DNA of 45,435 bases from Bacillota bacterium (GCA_023457355.1 JAEWLW010000087.1:1-45435); one strand, 5' to 3'; counted from the first letter of the stretch, positions 33,660-40,902 are shown. The notes: generated by a model from the letters alone, not told the origin. Translations and numbers: made by a program.

Positions 33660-33692
33660 TTGTCAACCTTAATATAATAAATAGTTTACAAT
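33660..33692 (-). promoter_or_regulatory. BirA-type operator upstream of bioY2
   Basis: GTCAACC (33662-33668) and AGTTTAC (33683-33689) face each other across a 14-bp AT-only spacer. TTGTCAACC and the TTTACAATTGG flank match the bioY1 site. The spacing equals that of the birA site. Confidence 0.8.
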
Positions 33693-33888
33693 TGGGCGCT
33701 GAAGATGACGGCATTAAGCACTGATCAAAACACAAAAAAATTAGCGCAGACAATCTTGCATCCGCCGAGGCAGACGACGCAGGTGGGGCTGGCGCCTGTC
33801 AGGGAGGATAATGCCGACAGCCATAAAATTGGCCGCTTAAAAATCACGTTTTAATCAGTGTTTAATATTGGATTGAACAACCGAAAAA

Positions 33889-33935
33889 GCGCCTGGGCTC
33901 GGTTAAAAACCAAGCCCGGGCGCAAATTTATTTTG
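33889..33935 (+). terminator. Orphan intrinsic terminator-like hairpin
   Basis: GCGCCTGGGCT (33889-33899) pairs with AGCCCGGGCGC (33913-33923) with one wobble, closing a second small stem GGTT-AAA-AACC. AAATTTATTTT follows. No plus-strand gene precedes it, so it may end an unannotated small RNA. Confidence 0.65.
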
Positions 33936-33949
33936 TGTTAAGCAGGGAC

Positions 33950-34045
33950 TGTTTGTAGAATCAAAAACGTCGTATCAAGCTGCTGTAAAGTGCATCTCCT
34001 GCGTCAAAAATACTCGGAATATATACAATATCCTCAGCCTGTCGA
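33950..34045. repeat. Dispersed intergenic repeat, copy 3
   Basis: The block AAAGTGCATCTCCTGCG followed by AAAAATACTCGGAATATAT matches the middle of the copy at 16085-16200 with a few substitutions. The surrounding sequence is more diverged. Confidence 0.5.
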
Positions 34046-34436
34046 TAAATTGACTTCATGGCGTTTTGCACAAAGCACATGTCGCTTGGGGCGGCATTGG
34101 CAAACCCCTTGCGAGGGTTTCCTGCGCTTTTTGAGCCAGAAAGATTCGCGCGGAACGCTGTCTGAACCGTTCGCATATAGGTGCGCGCTCGCGGCAGCTT
34201 GGCTTCGCTTATCACAGCGGGCGCATCGATGCCCGCTGTGGCGCCACCAAGAGCTGCGAGTTTTTAAAAGAGCACGATCAAAACTTTTAATTGTACAACT
34301 TTTTCTATGGTAGGGCGCTTTTTAACAGCCTGCGCAATACATACAGTATTCCTGTAATTTTTTCATTAAGCTGCCTTTACAGCGAATGATTCGTGGTTTT
34401 TTCTGTTACAAACGCTCCTGGCAAATGTGCGGTTCG

Positions 34437-35270
34437 TTATCCGGGCGGCAGCAGATCTCTGTGCATGACCGTTTTGGCGTCGGGGTTCGTCTGGGATGGC
34501 ACCTGCCTGCCTGCCGTTGGCCGACGCTGCATTTCGGTCATGTGCTTCCAGTAGCGCTTGGGCATGTGGCCCATCTGGCAGCGTGGGTTGATGCGTTCCC
34601 GGATGGCGATGGCATCAAAATAGGTGCCCCAAAGGTCGCGGTAAAACTGCTCCGTTTCGTCCGCCTCCGGCTCGATAAAATCCTCAAGGTCGAGAATGGC
34701 CCATTTTGGCGGCTTGTGGATAAGCGCGCTGCGGTGGGTTTTATCATAAATGATAAACAACTCGTTGTGAAACCGGTCGCAAAAATGCGGTGCAATGGTG
34801 GGCAGCACCTTGTTTTTGGGCTTTATGACCGATACCAGACCTTTATCGTATTCTGAAAAACGGATGAACTCCAAAAACAAATGGCTCTCGCGCTTTAGGA
34901 ACAGCACAGCCTTTTGCAGCGCGTGAACGGTGGGGTCAGCGAGCAACTCGCAGACGGTTTTCCCGCGCTCAAAACCGAGACAAATAAAGTCCAGCAACAA
35001 CAGTTCACGCTGCGGGTGGCAGGTGCAAAAACCGTTTGTCACAAGGTAGAGCGCCTCTTCTGAAATTTTTTTGGCGATGCCGTTTCGAACCCGCTCGGCC
35101 CGCGCCAAATCGGTTTGAATCCACTGCTGCGCCATCAGCGAGGGTTCGCTGACGTCCTCTGCCACAATATCATACGGGCGCTGCTTGCATAAGAAACTTT
35201 CAAACACGCAGCTTAAAAAGCCTTCAAAGCTGCCGTCATAGAGATAGATTATATCTGACCGCTGATGCAC
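34437..35270 (-). CDS. TIGR03915-type putative DNA repair/metabolism protein
   Basis: This cytosolic 277-residue protein matches the family encoded beside the radical-SAM repair protein of type TIGR03916. Conserved parts include YLYDGSFEGFLSCVFES at the start, FLKFIRF-like HLFLEFIRF, KNKVLPTIAPHFCDRF and WGTYFDAIAIRERINPRCQMGHMPKRYW near the end. The start is GTG with AGAGGATG upstream, overlapping the radical-SAM gene by 22 bp, so the pair is coupled. Resemblance to DUF4130 suggests a link with uracil-DNA-glycosylase-like repair fusions. The reaction is unknown. Being downstream of a LexA box, it should be DNA-damage inducible. Confidence 0.85.
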   Translation of the reverse strand: MHQRSDIIYLYDGSFEGFLSCVFESFLCKQRPYDIVAEDVSEPSLMAQQWIQTDLARAERVRNGIAKKISEEALYLVTNGFCTCHPQRELLLLDFICLGFERGKTVCELLADPTVHALQKAVLFLKRESHLFLEFIRFSEYDKGLVSVIKPKNKVLPTIAPHFCDRFHNELFIIYDKTHRSALIHKPPKWAILDLEDFIEPEADETEQFYRDLWGTYFDAIAIRERINPRCQMGHMPKRYWKHMTEMQRRPTAGRQVPSQTNPDAKTVMHRDLLPPG

Positions 35271-36553
35271 TTCACGACATCCTCTCTGGTGATCTGGTCG
35301 GAAAAAAGGCTGAGCTGTTCATAGCCCCGCGACGGCAACCGCTGCTTCTGGCTATCCGAAATCAGTGCGTTGAGGGCGCTATCCGGCGTGATGCGCACAC
35401 CCTCGGCAATTTTACCCTGACAGGTGATAAAATATTGCGCGCGCTTTAGCACAACGCCAATGCGGCGCAGCCCTTCAAAATCGAGCTTCGCCTCGCGCCG
35501 GGCGCGCAGGATGCGCATAGTGCTGTTGACGCCGATACCCGGCACCCTCAGCAGCAGCTCACGCGGGGCCGTATTGACCTCGACCGGGAACAGCCCCATA
35601 TTGTTGATGGCCCAGTTGCATTTTGGGTCGATCAGCGGGTTGAGGCTCGGATGCTGTTCATCCAGAATTTCGTTGGCAGAGAAGCCGTAAAAGCGCAGCA
35701 GCCAGTCGGCCTGATAAAGCCGGTGCTCGCGCAGCAAAGGCGGGCTGGCGGTGCGCGCCGGCAACAGCGGATTATCCGAGACGGGGATATAAGCCGAAAA
35801 GAATACGCGCTTGAGGCTGAATTTTTTATACAGCGCCGCGGTGAGCTGTAAAATCTGATGGTCGTTTTCAGGCGTTGCGCCGACAATCATCTGGGTGCTC
35901 TGTCCGGCCGGAGAAAACGGCTGTGCATGGCGGTAACGCACAAGGTCGGTACAGTTTTCTTTGATGCCGTCACGCAAGAGGCCCATCGGACGCAGAATCG
36001 CGGCCCTGCTTTTGTCGGGCGCAAGCTTATCCAAACTCTGCTGCGAGGGCAATTCGATGTTGACGCTCATCCTGTCGGCCAGACGTCCCAGCCGGTTCAA
36101 CAGCAGGTCGTCTGCGCCGGGTATGGCCTTGGCGTGGATATAGCCGCGAAAACCGTATTCCTCGCGCAGAATACGCAGCGTTTCAATCATCTTTTCGCAG
36201 GTGTGGTCGGGGTTTTTGACAACGCCGGAGCTTAAAAACAACCCTTCGATATAATTCCGGCGGTAAAAATGGATGGTGAGGTCGGCGAGCTCTCTCGGCG
36301 TAAAGGTGGCACGCGGCACGTCGTTCGAAGCGCGGTTGAGGCAGTAGGCGCAGTTATAGATGCAGGCGTTGCTGAGCAGTACCTTTAAAAGTGAGATGCA
36401 GCGCCCGTCAGCGGCGAAGCTGTGACAAATACCGCAAGCGGCGGCATTTCCCAGCTGGCCCCCTTTGCCGTCGCGGTCCACGCCGCTGCTGGTGCAGGCG
36501 GCGTCATATTTTGCTGCGTCCGATAAAATACGCAGTTTATCAAACAAATCCAA
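35249..36553 (-). CDS. TIGR03916-type putative DNA modification/repair radical SAM protein
   Basis: This is a radical S-adenosylmethionine protein of 434 residues. The 4Fe-4S ligands are C64-x3-C68-x2-C71 (ACIYNCAYC). Additional N-terminal cysteines (C20, C40, C43, C52) may bind another cluster. The C-terminus has a helix-hairpin-helix DNA-binding motif (LLLRVPGIGVNSTMRIL). The best start is TTG 36553: AGGAG lies 8 nt before it and the family begins LFDKLRILSDAAKYD. The long open frame upstream runs through the promoter and is not coding. Paired with the TIGR03915 gene. Substrate is unknown; DNA repair is inferred from the HhH motif, the partner and the LexA box. Confidence 0.9.
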   Translation of the reverse strand: MDLFDKLRILSDAAKYDAACTSSGVDRDGKGGQLGNAAACGICHSFAADGRCISLLKVLLSNACIYNCAYCLNRASNDVPRATFTPRELADLTIHFYRRNYIEGLFLSSGVVKNPDHTCEKMIETLRILREEYGFRGYIHAKAIPGADDLLLNRLGRLADRMSVNIELPSQQSLDKLAPDKSRAAILRPMGLLRDGIKENCTDLVRYRHAQPFSPAGQSTQMIVGATPENDHQILQLTAALYKKFSLKRVFFSAYIPVSDNPLLPARTASPPLLREHRLYQADWLLRFYGFSANEILDEQHPSLNPLIDPKCNWAINNMGLFPVEVNTAPRELLLRVPGIGVNSTMRILRARREAKLDFEGLRRIGVVLKRAQYFITCQGKIAEGVRITPDSALNALISDSQKQRLPSRGYEQLSLFSDQITREDVVKCISGQI

Positions 36554-36571
36554 ATTAAACACTCCTGAAAC

Positions 36572-36583
36572 GAACAAATGTTC
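36572..36583 (-). promoter_or_regulatory. LexA (SOS) box upstream of the radical-SAM repair pair
   Basis: CGAACAAATGTTC contains the Gram-positive LexA core GAAC-N4-GTTC. It lies 19 bp upstream of the TTG start and 14 bp downstream of the -10, covering the likely transcription start, an effective place for repression. Confidence 0.8.
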
Positions 36584-36596
36584 TATATACAATGCT

Positions 36597-36625
36597 ATTT
36601 TAGCAGGTGCGTAAAACAAAGTCAA
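36597..36625 (-). promoter_or_regulatory. Promoter of the radical-SAM repair pair
   Basis: On the minus strand TTGACT (36620-36625) and TAAAAT (36597-36602) are separated by exactly 17 bp. Confidence 0.85.
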
Positions 36626-36646
36626 GGGGTAGCAAAATTTAGCAAT

Positions 36647-36682
36647 AAAAAACGCGGCCCCGCCAGTAAGGCGGCAGCCGCG
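36647..36682 (-). terminator. Terminator of the ABC-F gene
   Basis: On the minus strand CGCGGC...GCCGCG (36677-36682 with 36653-36658), with a further CGCC/GGCG pairing inside, is followed by GTTTTTTATT. It lies 14 bp after the ABC-F stop codon. Confidence 0.8.
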
Positions 36683-36695
36683 CGGCATCGCTTTG

Positions 36696-38294
36696 TTATT
36701 TAAAGGCCAGCCCCTGCATTTCAAGAAACTCGTCGTAGCTACACATGCGGTCGATGCAGCCTTCGTCGGTGATCTGAATAATGCGGTTGGCGACGGTCTG
36801 GATGAACTGATGATCGTGCGACGCAAACAGAATGACGCCCTTAAAATCAATCAGGCCGTTGTTGACGGCGGTGATGGATTCCAAGTCCAGATGGTTGGTG
36901 GGCTGGTCGAGCATCAGAACGTTTGAGCCGGAGAGCATCATGCGCGAGAGCATGCAGCGGACTTTTTCGCCGCCGGAAAGTACCTTGACCGCCTTATAGA
37001 CCTCCTCGCCCGAAAAGAGCATCCGGCCTAAAAAGCCGCGCAGATAGCTTTCGGAATCGTCGGCCGAATACTGGCGCAGCCATTCGATGAGGTTTGAATC
37101 GCAATCGTTAAAGAATGCCGAATTATCCTTGGGGAAGTAGGACTGCGAGGTGCTGAGGCCCCATTTAAAGCTGCCCGCATCGGGCTGAATCTCCTCAAAA
37201 AGAATCTGGAACAGCGCGGTTGCGGCCTGCTCGTTCTCGCAGAGAATCGCGACTTTATCCTCGCGGTTTAAGCGGAACGAAACATTGTTGAGCACCTTGA
37301 TGCCGTCCACGGTTTTTGAAAGATTTTCGACCTGCAACGTCTCCTTGCTAATCTCGCGGTCCGGTTTAAACGATACCCATGGGTAGCGGCGCGAAGAGGC
37401 GGGCAATTCTTCAACAGTGAGCTTTTCAATCAGCTTTTTGCGCGAGGTGGCCTGCTTGGATTTGGATTTGTTGGCCGAGAAGCGCTCGATAAATTTTTGC
37501 AGCTCCTTAATTTTATCCTCGTTCTTGCGGTTTTGATCTTTCATCATCTGTTGGATCAGACGGCTGGACTCATACCAGAAATCATAGTTGCCGACATACA
37601 TTTTTATCTTGCCAAAGTCCACGTCCACAATGTGGGTGCAGACGGTGTTCAAAAAGTGGCGGTCATGCGAGACGACGATGACGGTGCCGAAAAAGTCGAG
37701 CAGGAAATTTTCCAGCCAGTTGACCGAGGCGACATCCAGATGGTTGGTGGGCTCGTCGAGCAGCACGATTTCAGGGTGGCCGAACAGCGCCTGCGCCAGC
37801 AGCACCTTGACCTTTTCGCCACCTTGCAGCGTGTGCATTTCGGCATAGTGCAGCTCACTGCCCAGTCCCAGGCCCTGCAAAAGCTGCGCGGCCTCCGTTT
37901 CAGCCTCCCAGCCGTTGAGTTCGGCGAATTCGCCCTCCAGTTCCGAAGCTTTTTCGCCGTCTTCGTCGGTGAAATCTTCCTTGGCATAGAGCGTTTCCTT
38001 TTCCCTCATGATTTCATAGAGGCGCGGGTTGCCCATAAAAACGGTGTCCATCACCGTGTACTGGTCATATTGGAAGTGATCCTGCTTGAGGACCGACATA
38101 CGGGTGCTTTCGCCGATGGTCACTTCGCCGGTGGTGCTTTCCAGTTCTCCTGAAAGAATGCGCAAAAACGTGGACTTTCCGGCCCCGTTTGCACCGATGA
38201 CGCCGTAGCAGTTGCCCGGCGTAAATTTGAGGTTTACGTTATTAAAAAGCTTTGTGCCGCCGAACTGCAGCCCGAGATCTGTCACCGTTATCAC
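36696..38294 (-). CDS. ABC-F family ATPase (YkpA/YbiT-like), second site degenerate
   Basis: This soluble protein of 532 residues has two ABC modules joined by the ABC-F linker and no membrane domain. Such proteins act on ribosomes. Module 1 is intact: Walker A GANGAGKST, signature LQGGEKVK, Walker B VLLLDEPTNHLD. Module 2 is degenerate: the Walker A position reads ILCENEQAATAL, with neither the glycine frame nor the lysine, and the Walker B catalytic Glu is Gln (MLDQPTNHLD), although the signature LSGGEKVR is kept. The linker is basic and helical (KNEDKIKELQKFIERFSANKSKSKQ). The start is GTG after AAGGCGG. A strong promoter lies about 185 bp upstream. Confidence 0.92.
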   Translation of the reverse strand: MITVTDLGLQFGGTKLFNNVNLKFTPGNCYGVIGANGAGKSTFLRILSGELESTTGEVTIGESTRMSVLKQDHFQYDQYTVMDTVFMGNPRLYEIMREKETLYAKEDFTDEDGEKASELEGEFAELNGWEAETEAAQLLQGLGLGSELHYAEMHTLQGGEKVKVLLAQALFGHPEIVLLDEPTNHLDVASVNWLENFLLDFFGTVIVVSHDRHFLNTVCTHIVDVDFGKIKMYVGNYDFWYESSRLIQQMMKDQNRKNEDKIKELQKFIERFSANKSKSKQATSRKKLIEKLTVEELPASSRRYPWVSFKPDREISKETLQVENLSKTVDGIKVLNNVSFRLNREDKVAILCENEQAATALFQILFEEIQPDAGSFKWGLSTSQSYFPKDNSAFFNDCDSNLIEWLRQYSADDSESYLRGFLGRMLFSGEEVYKAVKVLSGGEKVRCMLSRMMLSGSNVLMLDQPTNHLDLESITAVNNGLIDFKGVILFASHDHQFIQTVANRIIQITDEGCIDRMCSYDEFLEMQGLAFK

Positions 38295-38479
38295 TGTTTA
38301 ACCGCCTTTTCTCATCAAATTGCTTTGTGCCGATTTATTAAGGTTCAGAATCGTGTGAATATCCCCGAATGGAGTAGGCACGCGAGCTTCCCTTTTCTCC
38401 GAACGCTTGGCCGAACAGGTCGAACATGCCCGTTTTAAGCCGCTGTTTTAAATTGGCACGCCCAGATACTCACCATGAC
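38295..38479 (-). other. Long 5' leader of the ABC-F gene
   Basis: About 180 nt separate the promoter from the GTG start. A 29-codon frame (MFDLFGQAFG...) is open within it but has a poor Shine-Dalgarno. No terminator hairpin is visible. Several resistance-type ABC-F genes are controlled by leader attenuation, but nothing here proves that. Confidence 0.4.
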
Positions 38480-38508
38480 AGCATAGCAAACCCCGGCGTT
38501 CATGTCAA
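38480..38508 (-). promoter_or_regulatory. Promoter of the ABC-F gene
   Basis: On the minus strand TTGACA (38503-38508) and TATGCT (38480-38485) are separated by 17 bp. Confidence 0.8.
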
Positions 38509-38549
38509 ATATCAAATGCAATTTTGCAGCATTTTTGCTAAAGTTTGTG

Positions 38550-38591
38550 GACTAAAACAAAATACGGCGCCTTGCATAGCAAAGCGCCGTA
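38550..38591 (-). terminator. Intrinsic terminator of cheW
   Basis: On the minus strand TACGGCGC (38584-38591) pairs with GCGCCGTA (38563-38570), followed by TTTTGTTTTAG. It lies 20 bp after the cheW stop. Confidence 0.88.
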
Positions 38592-38611
38592 CTGAAAAAT
38601 TGTATGTAAGC

Positions 38612-39100
38612 TTAAACCTGAAGCGCCTCAAGCTCATTGGTGCCAAGCAAACGCTCGGCGTCGATAAGCAATGCAACCTTCTTTTCGAGCTTGGCGATAC
38701 CGGTAACATAGCTGTTTTTGGAGGAGGCCATTTTGGGCGGCGGCGCGATGAGATCATCTTGAATATCGGTGACCTCGTCCACCTCGTCGACAATAAAGCC
38801 GACGGCGGAATCGTGAATGCTGGTTACAATGATGCAGGTGCGTTCGCTGTACTGGGCTTCGGGCTGATTCAAACGCAGTCGCATATCAATGACTGGAATG
38901 ATCTGCCCGCGCAGGTTAATAACACCTTTTGCATAAATGGGAAATTCCGGCATGGGCGTGATTTCCTGCATGCCGACAATCTGCACCACCAGAGAGATCG
39001 GAATCCCTAAAAGCTGCCCAAAGGTCCAAAAGGTCAAATATTTACCTTTCATTTCATCAGCAGACGCGCTGAGGGCAGAAATAAAATTCTCGTGGTTCAA
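38612..39100 (-). CDS. cheW: Chemotaxis protein CheW
   Basis: CheW couples chemoreceptors to the histidine kinase CheA. The protein is about 162 residues and consists of one CheW SH3-like domain: KYLTFWTFGQLLGIPISLVVQIVGMQEITPMPEFP, GVINLRGQIIPVIDMRLRL, VGFIVDEVDEVTDI and ITGIAKLEKKVALLIDAERLL-like segments. I chose TTG 39100 because AGGAGG lies 7 nt upstream; an in-frame ATG overlaps that site and another ATG follows 16 codons later. No other chemotaxis or flagellar gene is nearby, so this is an isolated cheW; its partner receptor and kinase must be elsewhere. Confidence 0.92.
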   Translation of the reverse strand: MNHENFISALSASADEMKGKYLTFWTFGQLLGIPISLVVQIVGMQEITPMPEFPIYAKGVINLRGQIIPVIDMRLRLNQPEAQYSERTCIIVTSIHDSAVGFIVDEVDEVTDIQDDLIAPPPKMASSKNSYVTGIAKLEKKVALLIDAERLLGTNELEALQV

Positions 39101-39146
39101 AAAAAGTCCTCCTCTCATATATGAGCACCCAAAAGCCAATATGTAA

Positions 39147-39161
39147 GCCCACAATGTGGGC
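39147..39161. promoter_or_regulatory. 15-bp palindrome in the cheW leader
   Basis: GCCCACAATGTGGGC is a perfect 7-1-7 palindrome between the cheW promoter and its ribosome-binding site. It could be an operator or an RNA hairpin; no known regulator is recognised. Confidence 0.45.
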
Positions 39162-39179
39162 CGTACGCCACTTTATGTC

Positions 39180-39208
39180 ATAATAGCACAAAGAGTGGCG
39201 AAAAGCAA
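39180..39208 (-). promoter_or_regulatory. Promoter of cheW
   Basis: On the minus strand TTGCTT (39203-39208) and TATTAT (39180-39185) are separated by 17 bp, with TGC forming an extended -10. CGCCACT and AGTGGCG arms flank the -10. Confidence 0.65.
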
Positions 39209-39267
39209 TATTTACTGTGACAAATTAAGCAATATAAGGGTTATTCAGAGAAAAATGTTACCCTGTT

Positions 39268-39810
39268 TCATCGGTAGGAGACCAGATCTTCAACCGATTT
39301 GCGGCGCGGCGCAACGGCCTGACCTCTGGGGTAACCCAACGCAATGATGGCAGCCAGTTGTTGGCCCTCCGGCAGGCCAAAAACCTCCTGGACCTTATTC
39401 TCGTCGAAAATGCCCAGAATGGCGGTTCCCAGGCCCTTGGCATGTGCCGCCAGACAGAAGGTCTGGGTCGCGATACCGGCGTCGAACATCTCCCAGCGGT
39501 CCCCCTTGGAGGTGGAATAAGAGCCGTCCCGCTCAAACCCCGAACGTCCGCTGACCATGGTGACAAGCACGAGCGCGGCGGCACGCTTCATGGTGGCAGT
39601 GTTCGGCGCAAAGCCCATGACGCACTGCTCGGCCAGCAAATCCATTTTGTCGCGGTCTTCCACCACGATATAGCGGGCTATCTGCGTATTTTTCCAGGAG
39701 GGTGCAAACGCGGCCGCACCCACAATTTCTTCTATCAGCGCATGTGGCACAGGGGTGTCCTCAAAATCGCGCACGCTGCGCCGTTCCTTAATACACGCCA
39801 ACACATCCAT
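39268..39810 (-). CDS. Nitroreductase family protein
   Basis: This FMN-dependent oxidoreductase has 180 residues. The N-terminus MDVLACIKERRSVRDFEDTPVPHALIEEIVGAAAFAPSWKNTQIARYIVV is a classic nitroreductase start with the flavin-contacting RRSVR and PSWKNTQ residues. Further motifs are IATQTFCLAAHAKGLGTAILG and IIALGYPRGQ. The physiological substrate is unknown; family members reduce nitroaromatics, quinones or flavins. CGGAGG precedes the ATG. It is convergent with nothing and lies upstream of cheW on the same strand but with a separate promoter between. Confidence 0.92.
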   Translation of the reverse strand: MDVLACIKERRSVRDFEDTPVPHALIEEIVGAAAFAPSWKNTQIARYIVVEDRDKMDLLAEQCVMGFAPNTATMKRAAALVLVTMVSGRSGFERDGSYSTSKGDRWEMFDAGIATQTFCLAAHAKGLGTAILGIFDENKVQEVFGLPEGQQLAAIIALGYPRGQAVAPRRKSVEDLVSYR

Positions 39811-39840
39811 AAAGTTTAATCCTCCGTTACTATGAAATGA

Positions 39841-39923
39841 AGGCGTTTCTTAAAAGCTAAAAACAACGGGAAGTCCGCTTTTTACTGGAGTTCCCCATAA
39901 GGGACTGTTAAGAATACGCCCAG
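39841..39923 (-). repeat. Dispersed intergenic repeat, copy 4 (inverted)
   Basis: Read on the minus strand it runs GCGTATTCTTAA...GTCCCTTA...AAAAAGCGGACTTCCCGTTGTTTTTAG, ending CTTTTAAGAAACGCC. The ends match those of the copy at 45101-45220, and the final 15 bases are identical there. Confidence 0.6.
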
Positions 39924-40070
39924 ACTGGTTATTATAAAAATCCTATCATAAACGGTCGCTGTCCGCAAGGCACTGTGACCATAAAAATGGGAATACACTT
40001 AATTTTAACCATTATCTGCCGAATCAATCAATAAGAACCGTCATCAGCCACCAGAAAGGGAGGATTTGCG

Positions 40071-40724
40071 ATGATAATCAGCCAGATTACCGGCGGCGGG
40101 CGATATATTAAAAATGCGGCGGATTCCGGCAAACAAAAGGCCGGGAACAGCCGCGCGGCTCAGGCGCAGGAAGGCGCCGCCACCCAGGGCAGAGAGGATG
40201 TCTTTATTCAAGACAAAACGCGCGAAGCAACCGGTGTGGCCGACTATCGCGCCTTAAAAAAGCTCAGCGGGGGCCAGATCAAAGCACTGAAGGACCAACG
40301 GGCCAAGCGCATGCAGCGGCTTGTCACCGAGCTGCTTGGCGGGCAGGCGGCAAAAGCCGGGACGGCACAGTATACCGAATCTGAAAAGCTTCTGGGCGCA
40401 GGCGGCCGGGAAGATTGGGTGTCACCGTTTTCAGGCCCGCAGAATACGCCTGAAACAGCGGCGCAGGCGATCTCAAAGGACGGCGACTGGGGCGTTGACG
40501 CCGTTTCCACCCGTCTGTTGGATATGGCTGTCTCGCTCTCGGGCGGGGACATTTCGAAGATTGCCGAGCTGCGCAGCGCGGTGGAGGCGGGGTTTCAGGC
40601 GGCCGGGGATGTGATTGGCGGTGCACTGCCTGGCGTCTGTCAGGAAACCTATGCCGAAACTATGCGGCGCTTTGATTATTGGGAAGCACATAGCAGCATG
40701 GACGGGTATGTCATGCAGGCGTGA
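40071..40724 (+). CDS. Conserved hypothetical protein with C-terminal DGDWGV block
   Basis: The 217-residue product has no signal peptide or membrane segment. Residues 1-60 are Ala/Gly/Gln-rich and likely disordered, followed by a basic helix (LKKLSGGQIKALKDQRAKRMQRLV). The C-terminal 85 residues hold the most conserved-looking part: AISKDGDWGVDAVSTRLLDMA, SLSGGDISKIAELRSAVEAGF and LPGVCQETYAETMRRFDYWE. I recall similar blocks in uncharacterised clostridial proteins but cannot assign a function. GGGAGG precedes the ATG. It is monocistronic, followed by a strong hairpin. Confidence 0.75.
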   Translation: MIISQITGGGRYIKNAADSGKQKAGNSRAAQAQEGAATQGREDVFIQDKTREATGVADYRALKKLSGGQIKALKDQRAKRMQRLVTELLGGQAAKAGTAQYTESEKLLGAGGREDWVSPFSGPQNTPETAAQAISKDGDWGVDAVSTRLLDMAVSLSGGDISKIAELRSAVEAGFQAAGDVIGGALPGVCQETYAETMRRFDYWEAHSSMDGYVMQA

Positions 40725-40741
40725 CCCGGGCGCTGCCCTAA

Positions 40742-40785
40742 GCAAAACACTGCTGCGGGCGAGTCTGTGCGCAGCGGTGTTTTGC
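40742..40785 (+). terminator. Hairpin after the hypothetical gene
   Basis: A 16-bp stem with one G-U pair (40742-40757 with 40770-40785) and a 12-nt loop. No immediate T-run follows, but T-rich sequence begins about 14 bp later. Confidence 0.65.
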
Positions 40786-40818
40786 CGCCCGACCAAAACT
40801 TTTATTTTTGTACTGGAA

Positions 40819-40847
40819 TTGACAACCGGCCGTGTTTGCAATAAAAT
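40819..40847 (+). promoter_or_regulatory. Promoter of the mgtE transcript
   Basis: TTGACA and TAAAAT are separated by exactly 17 bp, giving a leader of about 300 nt before mgtE. Confidence 0.88.
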
Positions 40848-40875
40848 AGAAAAAGCAAAAGTAATGGAGGTGACA

Positions 40876-40902
40876 ATGAATGGACACAACAGGTGGTCAT
40901 AG
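40876..40902 (+). CDS. Eight-residue upstream ORF in the mgtE leader
   Basis: The peptide MNGHNRWS is preceded by GGAGGTGA, which is among the best Shine-Dalgarno sequences in the window. An in-frame ATG four codons earlier lies on the Shine-Dalgarno. It ends before the hairpins of the leader. A regulatory rather than a functional-peptide role is likely. Confidence 0.5.
   Translation: MNGHNRWS

Larger units (their letters stand above)
33693..34436. other. Gene-free region with hairpins and a repeat
   Basis: No supported gene lies in these 744 bp. They contain a strong hairpin at 33889-33923 (11-bp stem with one G-U pair plus inner GGTT-AAA-AACC) followed by a T-rich tail, like a terminator with no gene before it. 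A repeat copy begins near 33950. Two further hairpins occur: AAACCC...GGGTTT near 34100-34120 and a 10-bp perfect stem at 34213-34240. A 49-codon frame at 33705-33854 and an 84-codon minus-strand frame at 33961-34215 are open but lack convincing start sites. Confidence 0.6.

Noticed and set aside
33705..33854. 49-codon frame downstream of the bioY2 operator
   Set aside because: No convincing ribosome-binding site and no recognisable sequence features, although the hairpin at 33889 follows it. Kept only as part of the gene-free region.
33961..34215. Minus-strand open frame of 84 codons
   Set aside because: It lies on a repeat copy and hairpins, has no Shine-Dalgarno, and its translated end resembles the translation of another repeat copy at 16111-16293; it is explained by the repeat rather than by coding selection.
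35249..36850. Longer radical-SAM protein starting at 36850
   Set aside because: The extension would run antisense over the 3' end of the ABC-F gene, its terminator, the promoter and the LexA box. The TTG at 36553 has an ideal Shine-Dalgarno and matches the family start.
38350..38440. 29-codon leader ORF for the ABC-F gene
   Set aside because: Poor Shine-Dalgarno and no terminator or clear alternative structure; not supported as a leader peptide.
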